NCBI GenBank assembly: GCA_030704615.1
Contig: CM060733.1
Coordinates: 45,816,001 to 45,880,000, forward strand
Direction of reading: 5' to 3'
Source: Takakia lepidozioides
Lineage: Eukaryota > Streptophyta > Takakiopsida > Takakiales > Takakiaceae
DNA length: 64,000 bases
The notes under the pieces: model-generated
Database searches by the model: none
The model's input: only the letters and a program-made list of their open reading frames with translations
Told to the model about the DNA's origin: nothing
Made by a program: the position numbers and the translations under genes
Part shown: positions 1-12,149 of the stretch, piece by piece
How the letters are laid out: every line of letters begins with the position of its first letter
Numbering within the stretch: position 1 is the stretch's first letter

Positions 1-43
1 GCCACCACGAAATCCGAGACAAGCCCAGAAACGGTAGAGAATT

Positions 44-310
44 GTGCAACCTTTTGTTGGTGACCGACCTGTGAACAGACCTGATACCCCAGATGGTATT
101 CATGATAGGAGTGGAAATCGACCAGAGAGACAACTGAACGTACTCCAAGGACGACTACAGGTCCAACGGCCAGTTGCTTCTGAAAACGAAAGAACAGGTG
201 GAGATCATGATTCTAGCACTGATCATGGGAACGGGGGTGAAGTGAGTGGGGAAGATGATTTTGTACTAGGCGTGAGATCATACCATCGTCCTCGTGCTAG
301 ACGGAACTAG
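44..310 (+). other. Short open frame of unknown nature at left edge
   Basis: An open frame of 88 codons rich in Arg, Asp, Gly and Asn, with a TAG stop nine bases upstream in the same frame and a stop at about 308. The composition is hydrophilic and low in complexity, as in the C-terminal tail of a transposon polyprotein, but no family motif is visible. It could be the tail exon of a gene lying to the left, or chance. Confidence 0.2.
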
Positions 311-1212
311 GTACAGCTATAACTTCTGTCACATGATGTGTAGTATGTTTCCATGGATATCCATGTTTCAGTTTGGGTACATGTATACGTGTACGGAAAT
401 AAAAATGGTGGAATATGTGTACCCAAGAAAGGGTTTGGTGGTTGTGCGTGTGTTTGTGTTTCGTCATTACCTTTACATTGTTGATTTCCTATTATGGTTT
501 CGAAAACCACAAAGGTTAGGTGCAGCTCCCAAATTCATCTTCCCCTTCACAAATCCATGGGGAATCGATACATGTGTTTTTCATCTGCCTCTCCAAACAT
601 ACATACAGGTGCAGGGGGACCAACCTCCTGGTGGTTGCACCTATTTTAAAAAAAACAATTGTGTGACCACCAGTAGCGGTCGTCACAACTATTAAAATAA
701 AAGAAAAATATTGCGACCACCCCCCTGCTGGTAGTCGCACCTACGTACTGATTTAAATAGGTAGTAAGTTAGTACATAGTAAGAGTGGGGGGGTCCTTTA
801 TATAGCCTCTCAGGGCGGTGGGACCTTTCTGGAAGCCCGCCAACCCTGGGAGCCTTCTAGAAGGCCCTGGACACATGTCAACCCTACATGACTCCCTATT
901 CTAAATTTAGCCAATTCCTCCATTCTTTTTTTGGACCCCCTCATCTCATTCCTTAATACACGTGGCCTTCCTACATAGGCGCCCCACTCTAATTCATGGG
1001 TCACAGTATTTCCTGGACCACTTTAAAATCAGGGCCCGAATGAAACTGCTCTACATATTATTCGCACCTATTTAACAAAAAGAAAATGGTCTGACCACCC
1101 CCCTGCTGGTGGTCGCAGCTATTTAAAAATAGAAAATTATGCGACCACCCCCTTGCTGGTGTCGCCCCTAAAAAAAAATGGTGCGACCACCCCCCTGCTG
1201 GTGGTCGCAGAT

Positions 1213-1214
1213 AT

Positions 1215-1262
<48 letters not shown>
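1213..1262. repeat. TA/TG dinucleotide microsatellite
   Basis: A run of alternating TA passes directly into an uninterrupted run of TG of about 34 bases. It sits inside the left hairpin cluster and has no coding content. Confidence 0.9.
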
Positions 1263-1263
<1 letters not shown>

Positions 1264-1429
1264 CCACCCCCCTGCGAGGACCCCCCTGCTGGTGGTCGCA
1301 CCTTTAAAAACAAATGGTGCGACCACCCCCCTGCTGGTGGTCGCAGATTTTTTATTTTTTATTATATTATATTATATTATTTCCAGAAACACCTGGGAGC
1401 GACAACTCACAAATCAGGCCCCTTAGTAG

Positions 1430-1590
1430 TGAGAGGAGAAAATAACCTCTTTCATTTATGCGCCATGAGGTGTAGGAATGGGGCACCACCCACGAACCAT
1501 ACCACACCCATCAAGTAGTAAGATTTGACCCAAAATCGTCCGGGTCGCACTCAGTGCACTTAACCAACCGAGCTACTGACTGTTGGTAGA
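1430..1590 (-). mobile_element. tRNA-derived SINE-like segment
   Basis: Read on the minus strand, TAGCTCGGTTGG (about 1565-1580) resembles a pol III A box and GGGTCAAATCTT (about 1525-1540) resembles a B box, at tRNA-like spacing. This arrangement at the 5' end of a short interspersed unit is typical of plant tRNA-derived SINEs. No intact cloverleaf or clear 3' tail was seen, so it is probably a decayed or truncated copy. It lies within the left hairpin cluster. Confidence 0.45.
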
Positions 1591-1999
1591 TATTAAAAAA
1601 TCGGAAAATTATGCGACCACCCCCCTACGACCACCCCCCTGCTGGTGGTCGCGCCTATTAAAAAAAAGAAAAATTATGCGACCACCCCCTGGCTGGTAGT
1701 CGCACCTATTAAAATAAATAAATAATCTGCGACCAACCCTTGGTTGGGTGGGGGGGTATTTTGGGCCGTTGGTTTCTACGAAATCGATGCTGAGTACCTC
1801 CCGGGAAACCCTCCTCTGGCACACACGTTTTTTTCATTGCACATTGCGTCATATCACTTAGAACTGCGGAGGGAGTGACACGTGCTTCTAGTACTTGGGG
1901 AGGATTCATTAGGGAGTAGGATTAGGTACGATTTAGGAAGGTTGGGAGAGCATTTTTCTTAGCAAACACCTGTCGCGTAGGGGTAAGCCAGAGCCATAA

Positions 2000-4530
2000 A
2001 TGGCGGAGGAGGAAGACAGAGGAGGTCATCCCAGGGATGACGATAATGAACGTGGACCTCCCAAAAAAAAACCGAAAGGGGCCAGACGCGAACTTCGTTG
2101 GGACATATACAATGACCCTAACATTCTTGCGGAACCAGGTTGGGAAGTTTGGAGGATGGCGCAGCGGTGGTCGCTTGGCGACTGCATGAAATTTGTGGAC
2201 TGGTGTTACATAAATCGTTTGTGGCCCAGAGATAGGCATGATCTACAAACCAAACAAAATCAAGCTAGCTTGCATTCCTACGCCAACCCGCATTTCCGCC
2301 ACATGGCAGAGGAGGTACATGCAACATTGTGGGATCAACCGCTCGTCAACAACAAGGTTTCGTATTTATTTGCGGTCATATTGTACACATAGTTGATTTT
2401 ATTGCGACCAATGGATTGGCAAACTGCCACTGCGAGACAACGTACTAGACTATACATGTTCTCTGATATCCCAAACTTGTATATACTTCAGGGGCAGGAC
2501 ATCATACGGTTGGATGGAAACGACGAGGTGGAAGAATGAGGAAAGGCAAACCAACCTCCAGGTTACACGCCGCAACAGGTCTCCGCAGCCGGGCCTTCAA
2601 CGTCTGAGGTGGAGGGGGGCGAGGTACGCTCTCCGTTGGAGGAACAGTTGGCCGCACATGAACAGCACATCAAGGACCTGCAGGACATTGTTCAATTGCA
2701 ACGGTGACAAATAGCGAAGTTGCTGGAAATAATGGGGTTGGGGACTCTCGACAGCGTACGCGGTGTGCTTCAGGACCCGAGGCCAATCACCAACGAGCAA
2801 GACATATTGGCGCGTTTGGATATGCCACCAATGGACATTGACCGCGTCATCGACAGAGTTGACTCAATCGGGCATGGGAATGAAATGCAAACGCCTGAAC
2901 TGGACCCGGTGAGGGTTGAGTAAGAAAGACTTGTGGCGGAGAAGGCAAGAAAAAGGAAGGACCCCATAGTGGAAACTGGGGAATGTTCAGCCGTGCAAAT
3001 TACATCGGCCCAGGAACAGGAATTAGAGCAACTTGTGGGGGAACGTGAGCAAGCTAGGGCTGTTGCATATCAGTACTCAAATGCCATGCAAATTCAATCG
3101 TGGCCATGGTTGAAGGGGAATTGGCAGAATTGGGTGACATGGGCAGGCCATCTAGCATCGCGGGAAACACAATGGAAGAAGCGTTGTCATCCCTCCAACG
3201 TGCAGCACGTTTGTCGAATCGAAGCGTAGATAGCATCTCTGCTAATTTGCAAAGGCACGACACTGTGCGTGATGTATTCACGTCGAAGTACACTGGATTC
3301 ACCACATGGGGTGACGTGGATGTCATGTTTGAGCACTGTGTGCATACAATTTCCGATACCAATAAGAGCATAAACTGGGATTTGGAAGTAGAGGAGGAGT
3401 GGGACAGCAGGCCGAGGATGTCATCCGACATTCGTGAGGATGAACGGACGTGGATACCACGGAGCAATCCAGCGTCATGGGTAATAGATGGTACGGTGTG
3501 TACAATATGTCTAAACCCTTACGGATCGGATGGAGGCTATATGCTTGGTTCATGTGGCCATTTGTTCCACCCCGCATGTCTCATATCGGCAGCCATGCGA
3601 GCCAGCCAATGCCCTGACTGCCGTGGACCAATCCATCGATATTTCTACGAGTTGTTTGGGTTGCAAGACAATATGCCCACGGGATACGAGTACAACCGGT
3701 ACAACATGCCATTGGATGTATCGCCTTACGATTTTTTAAATTGTCAACACTGGGGGGAGACAATGACATGGGATGCTCCAAGATAGATGCACGTCTTGGA
3801 TGTTATGACGTTATCTAGGGTTAAAGATCCGGTGACCTTTTGGGTGACATCCAACTGGGAAATAACCGTGTGCGCTACAGGCATATGGGACCCAGTCCAA
3901 ATGGAGCTTTTTTGCCGGAACTTGGGAGGGCGTTGGAGCTGTACCAAACAAAGATTCTTCCGATTGCCTGAGGATCCGTGGGTGCCAGCGGAAAACGACC
4001 CATACAATCGCGAACCGATTGGGAGAGACCTATTTCTGAGGGAGTTGGAGGCCGCTAGCATCCGTTGGGATGATATGAATGAGAGGTATTGGGTGCCTCG
4101 TTGGGATGAAGGGCCATTTCCTCCAGAGTTGCGCAGAGACCCCCAGCAGGAGGAGGTGTTGGACAATTTCAAGGCTGCCATCACGAGTGTTGTAAAGTAT
4201 TGGCAGGACACATGGCGTGACCAAGTCGCCTCTATTCCAGGGGTGTTCTTGTCACTTCCAAACATATCGGATTTAATTGAAAAATTGCACGAAGCCGTAG
4301 CAAGAGCGACACACCCGGCTCTGGCAAATATGGAAGAGAGTCAGCACTCGCCTAGAACGCTACGCATGATAGCAAGGGTGGACCACACAACACTGGGTCC
4401 CTCTTTGACCACTCGAGCCCAGACTCGAGCTCTCCGTACTGGTGGAGGCACGTCCTCTACACCCGGAGCATCTTCATCAACATCTGGAGATGACGACAAC
4501 GAAGTAATAAATCTAGATGAAGATGACTAG
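2000..4530 (+). pseudogene. Broken RING-H2 finger gene (element-borne)
   Basis: Exon 1 (2000-2356) begins with a charged Lys/Asp/Glu-rich segment and ends at a GT donor; exon 2 starts after TTCAG at 2492, in phase. The rest reads as one frame after a single shift near 3095. A coiled-coil Gln/Glu-rich stretch (2600-3090) is followed by a RING-H2 finger at about 3500-3640: CTIC, then CGHLFHPAC, then CPDC, i.e. C-x2-C, C-x-H-x-F-H-x2-C, C-x2-C. A Trp-rich region and an acidic, Ser/Thr-rich tail end at 4530. RING-H2 domains normally recruit E2 enzymes for ubiquitin transfer. Breaks are stops at 2537-2539, 2705-2707, 2921-2923 and 3784-3786 plus the frameshift. Three could be CGA or CAG codons changed by C to T. 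The part outside the RING is not recognised. Confidence 0.6.
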
Positions 4531-4599
4531 AAAGGCTAGAAACGTAGGGAGTAGGCCAAAGGTCTCAGGTTGCGAAAACTTAAATGTGTAACCCACTAT

Positions 4600-5040
4600 A
4601 TAGTCTACGTAATTTTTGGAAATACGAGATTCATCCTTTGAACCATTTTTGAATGACCTCATACTTGTTCGGTACCTATTTGACGGCATGTACAATATAC
4701 TCGCAAAGTTTCAAAACAATCAAAAATTGTTGAATGAAGATACCATTGGTTCACCCATTGCAATATTTTAAATCGAACTCATACTTGTCCGGTACCTTTA
4801 AGAGGGCATGTACAATGCAATGGCAAAGTTTGAAAGCATTCAGAAATCAGCACATCAAGTAACCATTGGTTCTTCCTGTGAACCATTTTTTATTGATCTC
4901 ATACTTGTCCGGTCCATGTAAGAGGCATGTAGAACATACTGGCAAAATTTCAAATCATTCAATTTTTTTTTTATTAAGGAACCTTTGGTTTATTCTTTTT
5001 ACCATTAACGATTAATCACGAATAAATGAACAAACGAATT
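4600..5040. repeat. Degenerate 120-bp tandem repeat, left block
   Basis: Three or four units of about 120 bp. Each has a motif close to TTGGTTCACCC, then AACCATTTT, then CATACTTGTCCGGTAC, then GGGCATGTAC and CAAAGTTTCAAA. The CATACTTGT motif recurs near 4661, 4780 and 4901. The same family resumes at 7.26 kb. No coding potential. Confidence 0.75.
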
Positions 5041-5049
5041 AAATCATTT

Positions 5050-7245
5050 GCCTCCAAAGAATTTTGGCTCGCTTTTAGACTTGGCCAGTATATTCAATGT
5101 ACCATAAAAGAGGCCCCAGAGTAATATGAGATCAATCGAAATTCGTTCAATGGGCCAACGGATGGTTTCCCATCCAAATGATTTTTGTTCGCTTTGAGAC
5201 TTGGCCAGTGTGTTCAATGTACCCTCTGTTAGGTCCCAGTGTAATATGAGATCAATCAAAATTCGTTCAATGGGCCAATGAGGCATTCGGTTGTCATCTG
5301 GTTTTTGTTCATTGCGAAAAAGAAATCTTGCAATGCGTGCACGGCTATTGCACCCATTGATCGGATGTGGTTGAACCCCCTCTTTTGCCCGCATGTGCTT
5401 AAACATGTGTGCGACACATGTGTGGAGACACAACAGACGAATAAATCATTTGCCTCCCCCATCGACACCAAGCCATTCCAGAATGTAATTGAATTTCAAT
5501 TAATTTTAAGCTAATAAATAGGTTTGCACTGCCTTTCATTGGGGGTTTCTGGCACGTATCGATTTTGTTTTTGGCTCAATTTTGTTTTGCGGCTTCAAGC
5601 ATCCCACTACTACTTCCCCGCCAAAATTTGGACCAATAAAAAATGCCCCAAAAAAAAAGTGTTCTCTTCGCTCACTATTGCAAAACTCTCCATAAAGAGT
5701 ACATGAAAAAAAGCACAAATCAAGTTTGGAGTGCAAAACAGGCAAGAAACTGTGGTTTTGGGTCCAAATGAATCTTGATCGCTCCCAAATTTGACACGCA
5801 CGTTGCATATGGAGTCACTACACGCCCCATTCAAAAACGGAATGAAAAAAAGAACATGAGCGCGCGAAACGCAGTCCAACCTGTCCCAAAGTAATAGCAG
5901 ATCCAACAAATACATTCAATGGGTGAACGGACGGTTGCCTATCCAAATCATTTTTGTTTGCTTCCAAACTTTGCCAGTATGTTCGACACACCCTCTCACA
6001 AGTCCCGGACTAATATCAGATCAATTGAAATTCATTCAATGGCTCAACGGATGGTTGGCCATCGAAATGATTTTGGTTCGCTTTGAGACTTGGCCAGTAT
6101 GTTCAATGTACCATAAAAGAGGCCCCAGAGTAATATGAGATCAATCGAAATTCGTTCAATGGGCCAACGGATGGTTGCCCATCCAAATGATTTTTGTTCG
6201 CTTTGAGACTTGGCCAGTGTGTTCAATGTACCCTCTGATAGGTCCCAGTGTAATATGAGATCAATCAAAATTCGTTCGATGGGCCAATGAGGCATTCAGT
6301 TGTCATCTGGTTTTTGTTCATTCCGAAAAAATAATCCTGCAATGCGTGCACGGCTATTGCACCCATTGATCGGATGTGGTTGAACCCCCTCTTTTGCCCG
6401 CATGTGCTTGAACATGTGTGCGACACATGTGTGGAAACACAATAGACGAATAAATCATTTGCCTCCCCATTGACACCAAGCCATTCCAGAATGTAATTGA
6501 ATTTCAATTAATTTTAAGCCAATAAATAGGTTTGCATTGCCTTTCATTGGGGGTTTCTGGCACGTATCGATTTTGTTTTTGGCTCAATTTTGTTTTGCGG
6601 CTTCAAGCATCCCACTGCTACTTCCCCGCCAAAATTTGGACCAATAAAAAATGCCCCAAAAAAAAAATGTTCTCTTTCGCTCTCTATTTCAGAACTCTCT
6701 ATGAAGAGTACATGAAGTAGAGCACAAATCAAGTTTGGAGTGCAAAACTGTGGTTTTGGGTCCAAATGAATTTTGATCGCTCCCAAATTTGGCACGCACG
6801 TTGCATGGAGTCACTACACGCCCCATTCAAAAACGGAATGAAAAAAAAACATGAGCATGCGAAATGCAGTCCAGCAAATCCAACATAATATATTCAATGG
6901 GTGAACGGATGGTTGCCCATCCAAATCACTTTTGTTTGCTTCCAAACTTTGCCAGTACGTTTGAGACACCTCTCACTAGTCCCGGACTAATATCAGATCA
7001 ATCAAAATTCATTCGATGGCTCAACAGATGGTTGGCCATCGAAATGATTTTGGTTCGCTTTGAGACTTGGCCAGTATGTTCAATGTACCATGAAAGAGGC
7101 CCCAAAGTAATATGAGATCAATCGAAATTGGTTCAATAGGCCTACAGATGGTTGCCCATCCAAATGATTTTCGTTCGCTTTGAGACTTGGCCAGTGTGTT
7201 CAATGTACCCTCTGATAGGTCCCAGTGTAATATGAGATCAATCGT
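5050..7245. repeat. Tandem duplication with about 1-kb unit
   Basis: A unit of roughly 1 kb is present about 2.2 times. The anchor TGGCCAGTAT occurs at 5092, 6091 and 7068, so spacings are about 999 and 977 bp. Inside each unit are shorter echoes of the same phrase (GAGATCAATC, TTCGTTCAATGGGCCAA). The copies are nearly identical over long stretches, for example 5282-5640 against 6280-6640. All open frames here are accidental products of the repeat. Confidence 0.85.
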
Positions 7246-7249
7246 TAAC

Positions 7250-8230
7250 GATTAATCATGAATTATCCAACAAGGGAACTATTGGTTCACCCTTTGAACC
7301 ATTTTACATTGACATCATACTTGTCCAGTAACTTTAAGATGGCATGTACAAGACACTCGCAAAGTTTCAAATCAATCCAAAATCATTTGGCAGGGGAATG
7401 ATTCACCTATAGCCAATTTTAGGGGCTCAAATTGCCATTTCAGAGGCTGCACTAGCAATTGCAATTTCACAGGCTACAATTGCAATTTGAGGGGCGGGAA
7501 TTGCCATTTCAGGGGCTAGAAGTGCAATGTGAGGGGTTGGAATTGACAATTTCAAGGGCTCAAATTACAATTTGAGATGCGGTCAGGGTTGGTCATTTTA
7601 GGGACTGGCATTACCAATTTTAAGGGCTTGAATTGCATTTTGAATTGTAATTCAAGGGTTAGAATGGGCCATTGGGGGCTAGAATTACCAAAGCAATGAC
7701 ATCCAAAACAATATAAAATCATTTGATAGCGGAATGATTGGTTCACCCTTTCAACCATTTTTTATTCACGTCATACTTGTCCGATACTTGTAAGAGGGCA
7801 TGTGGCTGACACTTGCAAAGCTTCAAAGCAATGTAAAATCATTTGATTGGGGAACAATTGGTTCACCCTTTCAACCATATTTTACTGACCTTATACTTGT
7901 CCGGTACCTTTAAAATGGCATGTGAAAGACACTTGCAAAGCTTTAAAGCACTCAAAAATCATTTGATATGTTCATGATTGATTCACCCTTTCAACCATTT
8001 TAGATTGACTTGAAACTTGTGAAAGACCTGTAAGATGACATGTACAAGACACTTGCAAAGTTTCAAATCAATTTAAAATCATTTGGTAGGGGGACGATTG
8101 GTTCACCCTTTAAACCATTTTAGATTGATGTCATACTTCTCAAAGACGTGTAAGAGGGCATGTAAAAGACACTTTCAAAGTTTCGGAGCAATAAAATATC
8201 ATTTCATCGGGGAAGTTTCCGTTCACCCTT
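7250..8230. repeat. Degenerate 120-bp tandem repeat, right block
   Basis: This continues the family seen at 4.6-5.0 kb. The phrase GGTTCACCCTTTCAACCATTTT and a CATACTTGTCC-like phrase recur every 120 bp, at 7772, 7892, 8012 and 8132. One diverged unit reappears near 8820-8990. The block is interrupted at 7.42-7.69 kb by a different short repeat. Confidence 0.75.
7420..7690. repeat. Short AATTGCAATTT-type repeat cluster
   Basis: About ten copies of a 24-30 base phrase of the type GGGGCT, one or two bases, then AATTGCAATTT or AATTGCCATTTC. The AATTGCAATT core is self-complementary. It is inserted in, or replaces part of, a 120-bp repeat unit, and has no coding content. Confidence 0.65.
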
Positions 8231-9150
8231 TCATCCAATTTTGAATTGAACTGGATTTTTACTAAATAAAATGATTTATAGGGCATAGGATTGTGGGGCG
8301 CAATGAGTGTGGGGCGGAATGATTTTGTTTTTTGCTTGATTTTATTCTGTGAGTCGAACCCTCACACCACCACATCCTTGCCAAAAAATGTACCAAAGAA
8401 AAATGTTTGAAAAAAAATGTTCATCATTTGCTCTATGCTCATTATTGCAAAACTCTCTATGAAGAGTGCATGAAGTTGAAGATAACTTCACCTTGGAGTG
8501 CAAATGAGGGAATAAAATGTGTTTTGGATGCAGACGATGTCTGTTCATGGTGATATTTTGCATGCAACTCTTCATGTTGTTATCAAGCATATGGCTTCAG
8601 AATGGAATTAAAAACAATTCATGTGCAGGCGAAAGGTTGTTTCCCGTCTATACGACACATACCTCCGTTATGAATTTGAATAACCCATTCAAACAGTTTT
8701 GTTGAAGTTCAACTTTGGTCCATATGTGCTTAAGTACGTACAAATCACATACACAAAGTTGCAAGCGAAGAAAAAATCATTTACCCCCCGAACGACTCGT
8801 TAAACCTTTCAACCAATTTTCAATCATGAATCATTTAATAGGGGAACTATTGGTTCACCCTTAGAACCATTTTAGATTGACCTCATACTTGTCCGGTAAC
8901 TTAAAGAGGGTATGTACAAGATACTCCCAAAGTTTCAAATCAATCTAAAATCATTTGGTAGGGGAACGATTGGTTCACCCATTGACCCGGTGTACACTGT
9001 CACTCTTCAAGATTCGTGGGTGTGGTGCTTGATTATCCCATATGATGGACCCAGGTGCCATGGCCAAGTAACAAACCATTAAAACATTATGGTACGAGAC
9101 AAACACAATTAAAAACAACATTTATTCAAACATGATGTACAGTCAGAGGT
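8231..9150. other. Non-coding A/T-rich spacer with decayed repeat copies
   Basis: No supportable gene. At 8340-8620 there is a diverged copy of part of the 1-kb unit: the AAACTCTCTATGAAGAGTGCATGAAGT phrase at about 8449 matches 6690-6720. At 8820-8990 there is one 120-bp repeat unit. The remainder is unique A/T-rich sequence leading to the 3' end of the kinase-like pseudogene. Confidence 0.6.
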
Positions 9151-10660
9151 CTACAAGTTTCTATCCATCCTCCAGCAATTTTTGGGCTCAGGACAATTGA
9201 ATAGCCCCGTCATAAAACGCTTCACAATATTTTCTAATTTGTACCGCAACTCTACTGTGTTTACACGCAAGTTTTCCAGAGCCGAAGCAAAACAGGTTCC
9301 AGTAGACATATCGTTGAACAGACTTGCATCGAACGTGTTACCCCCAATTATTGTCTGGGCTATCTTTCCCAATTGCAAAGATATCTGATGGTACGGTTAG
9401 AGGGGCCTACGAGGTGTGTCATCTGACTGGTTGTTGGCTACATTATGAACAATTGCAATTTCAGGTGCAATCCACCATCTATGTGCGAGAGTCTTTATCA
9501 TCTTGTCTTTGCTCTCGAAAATTTACAACATGGTTTTTGGGTCATCCGTCATGGAGGCCATCCCCCAATCGCATACCCCGATGTACACATCTTCAGACCC
9601 TTGTGGAAAATGCAACAAGATGTTGTCGGGGGACATGTCGTTGTGCAAGAGGTGGTGATTATGGACATTGAGCATGATGTGCAAAAGCGCCCATGCCAAT
9701 TGGGTACGATTCTGTCGGAATCGAACCAGTCGGTTGACCTCCAGCATTTCCTGCTCCGTCCCCCGTCGTTCCATTAGCTCCATGTTATCCCGATCATTCC
9801 CCCATTTCCTGTCAACACTCAATCATGATTGTATGGTCCCCCCATTCCACCAATGTGTATAACCTTCATTTCGACGTGGATGCAACGCAAAATACTTTAT
9901 GATGCCGAAATGATGGAACTTTACAGCCAACGCCTCATTGTTATGTTGGACTTTGGCAAGCTCAGCATTTGTTTCCCTGGGCGTTTTCCTCTGCTAGCTC
10001 CCAGGATGGAGGAATGAATTGATCCCCAACAATTCTAACCCTCCGAATTGTACCATACCATCCCTGTTTGGGCGCGTCGAGTTGTTGTATCTGTGCGTTT
10101 GTGGATATGTATCTCACGTTCAATGCCGCATCCGCGGACGAGGACCCTGCCTTCCATGGGAGTGGTTTCATACGTCGTTTGACGTGGGCATTTGCTATGT
10201 CAGACCACCAATCCACAAGCACAAACAACTCCTCCTCTGAAGTTGGCATGCGACCTTTAGCTACAAGTGTTCTCGTAACAAGCTTGTCCATGGTTTGCTT
10301 CAGATTTCATGTGGCATCATGGGCCCGGTCCTCCATCCATTTCGTGAACTGGAACTTCGCCCTGTCCTCCTCCCATTCATCCCCGGCCAAAGCCTCCCTC
10401 ATTCTCATCTCCATATTGTGCTGGAATCTAAGGAACCCCTTATTCCCATGTTGGACATACCAAAGATTCAAACACATTATGTCATTGTCCTTCAAATAAT
10501 CCAGCACTACTTGCTTCACCACCTTCGCGGCCTCTGCGTTTGGATAGCCTTTTTTGTTGACCTGACTATCCCGTTCATGTGCATGTTTACGCTTCCTACC
10601 TTTACGCCCACTTCCCGAGGAACCCCTTGACACTGCATTCGAAGCAATGTTTCCGGACAT
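9151..10660 (-). pseudogene. Broken protein-kinase-like gene (element-borne)
   Basis: The frame opens with ATG at 10660. A basic N-terminus leads into a helical region with an in-frame TGA at 10307-10309. The frame continues to about 9966, shifts, and runs on with a further stop near 9830. Kinase features then follow: an AVK segment near 9930 (candidate beta-3 Lys), HNDMSPDNILLHF at about 9630 (catalytic loop; HND replaces the usual HRD) and CDWGMAS at about 9565 (DWG replaces DFG). A last piece (9378-9151) is probably a final exon. Kinases transfer phosphate from ATP to Ser/Thr, but the breaks make this copy non-functional. It converges on the RING gene, and both lie between the hairpin clusters. 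Confidence 0.6.
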
Positions 10661-10727
10661 GATGAAAGTACTCTGCGGAATAGACGCGGCTTCGTAACGA
10701 AAAACTAAACCCAGACTATTTGATAAC

Positions 10728-10735
10728 CTTATATA
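10728..10735 (-). promoter_or_regulatory. Candidate TATA box of kinase-like gene
   Basis: On the minus strand this reads TATATAAG, about 70 bases upstream of the ATG at 10660. That leaves room for a transcription start about 30 bases downstream and a short leader. Inference from sequence and spacing only. Confidence 0.45.
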
Positions 10736-11039
10736 CTAGCAGACCAATTTCCTCACCCTCTATTGGTATAGTACCCAAAGCAAACTGTCTCCCACAGTCC
10801 CAGGAAAAAAAGGCAAAAACTCCTCCCCCATATCCACTCCCCCCCCCCCCCCCCCCGCCCACGACACAGTCCTTGCCACCGAAGTTGAAACTCCAATAAG
10901 CCCCAGAACCACACTCACAGAGAGGGAAAAAAATGGGTTGGGAATGAGGGGTAGGCCCTTATATACTGCCTAGAGAAGCCTACCTTGAGCGGCGCACGAC
11001 CGCCTCTGCTGCCCATTCACGCCTCGCCACGTGTTTAGG
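10736..11039. other. Spacer with an 18-base C run
   Basis: Non-coding. It contains an uninterrupted run of C from 10839 to 10856 within a C-rich stretch and a TATA-like CTTATATACTG at about 10959. Probably upstream sequence of the kinase-like gene. Confidence 0.6.
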
Positions 11040-11525
11040 TAGCGGTCGCACCTATGGGTGGTCGCAGCTAATAACAAAACAAAAAAAGTGCTGCGACCCC
11101 CCCTTGCTGGTGGTCGCACATTTTTAAAAACAAAACGAAAATGTGCGACCCCCCATAAGTGGTCGTACCTAATAACAAAAAAAAAAAAGTCTGCGACCAC
11201 CACTGGCTGGTGGTCGCACCCATTTAAAAAATAATTAAAAATATGCGACCATCCCCTGCTGGTGGTCGCACCTATTTTAAAAAAATGAAAATGTTGCGAC
11301 CACCACCTGCTGGTGGTCGCACCCAATTTAAAAAAAGAAAAAATGTGCGACCACCAGCTGCTTGTGGTCGCACCTATTAAAAAAAATGAAAATGCTGCGA
11401 CCACCACCTGCTGGTGGTCGCACCCATTTAAAAAATAAGAAAAAATATGCGACCACCCCCTTCTGGTGGTCGCACATTTTTTTTTAAAAAAAAAATGTCC
11501 GACCAACCGTTGCTGACAGTCACAT
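11040..11525. repeat. Right cluster of GCGACCACC hairpin repeats
   Basis: Eight to nine hairpins of the same family as at 0.6-1.75 kb, in the same orientation. Each has GCGACCACC and GGTGGTCGC arms, a CTGCT-like loop, and spacers such as ACCTATTTAAAAAAATGAAAATG. Period is about 55-65 bp. A 215-codon open frame read through the array on the minus strand is an artefact of the repeat. Confidence 0.85.
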
Positions 11526-12120
11526 GATTGACAATGTAAATCATAATATATAAATTTTATAGATAAATAATGAAGTCCACGTAATGAGGCCACATCGGTT
11601 GCCACGTCGGTTCTCATAGTAAATAGTCAATAGTATAGTAAAAAAATAAACATATTTATGTACAGTAACGTCCGTTTAGGACGTGACGTGACGCAGACGC
11701 GTCAACGCCACGTCATGTCCAAATTTGCAACTAGGCCATTGTGGGAAGAGCATTAGTTACCAACCAGGTTTTGGAGGCATCCATGTGGTTTTCTACGGCA
11801 GTTTTGGATGCCATTTGTCATCTGCAACAAGGGTGTGCACCCTCTAGTCAACCTCCAGCGTAGCTACGACGTGAGCCCAGCCCCGTGAGTCTGGGAGCTG
11901 AGCTCATGTTGTAGCTGCAAAGCGTGAGCGGCACAAATGTGCTGGAGAAGCAGGCCCTATAGGCGAGGATTGCAGGAAGAGGGCCTATTACCGTGGACAA
12001 AACAAAGGGGCCACCATGCACCATGTCTGCAATGTTTGCACAAAAAGAGGAATATGAACATATGGCAGATTTGAGCTCAGAATGATCGTCACACTTTATT
12101 TCAATTCAGAGAAAGACGCC
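11526..12120. other. Intergenic spacer, no gene seen
   Basis: A/T-rich at first (11526-11680), then mixed sequence without long open frames or recognisable motifs. It separates the hairpin cluster from the 3' end of the MULE. Confidence 0.5.
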
Positions 12121-12149
12121 TACAATGAATGGCATGTACAATTGCCTTG

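Larger units (their letters stand above)
600..1745. repeat. Left cluster of GCGACCACC hairpin repeats
   Basis: About ten copies of a short inverted repeat. Each reads GCGACCACC, a C-rich loop ending CTGCT, then GGTGGTCGC. Copies are separated by A/T-rich spacers such as CTATTTAAAAA. Clear copies lie near 713-736, 1093-1118, 1184-1208, 1317-1345, 1633-1652 and 1677-1703. The cluster is interrupted by a TG/TA microsatellite and a SINE-like segment. The same repeat in the same orientation recurs at 11.04-11.5 kb, so the two clusters bracket the RING and kinase-like pseudogenes. Arms vary by one or two bases between copies but mostly keep pairing. Confidence 0.8.

Noticed and set aside
600-1750. 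CRISPR-like look of regularly spaced palindromic repeats
   Set aside because: The spacers are A/T-rich and similar to one another, there are no cas genes, and the DNA is plant nuclear with introns.
5044-7203. Repeated short frames encoding near-identical peptides
   Set aside because: They arise from the 1-kb tandem duplication and are interrupted in each copy at different places.
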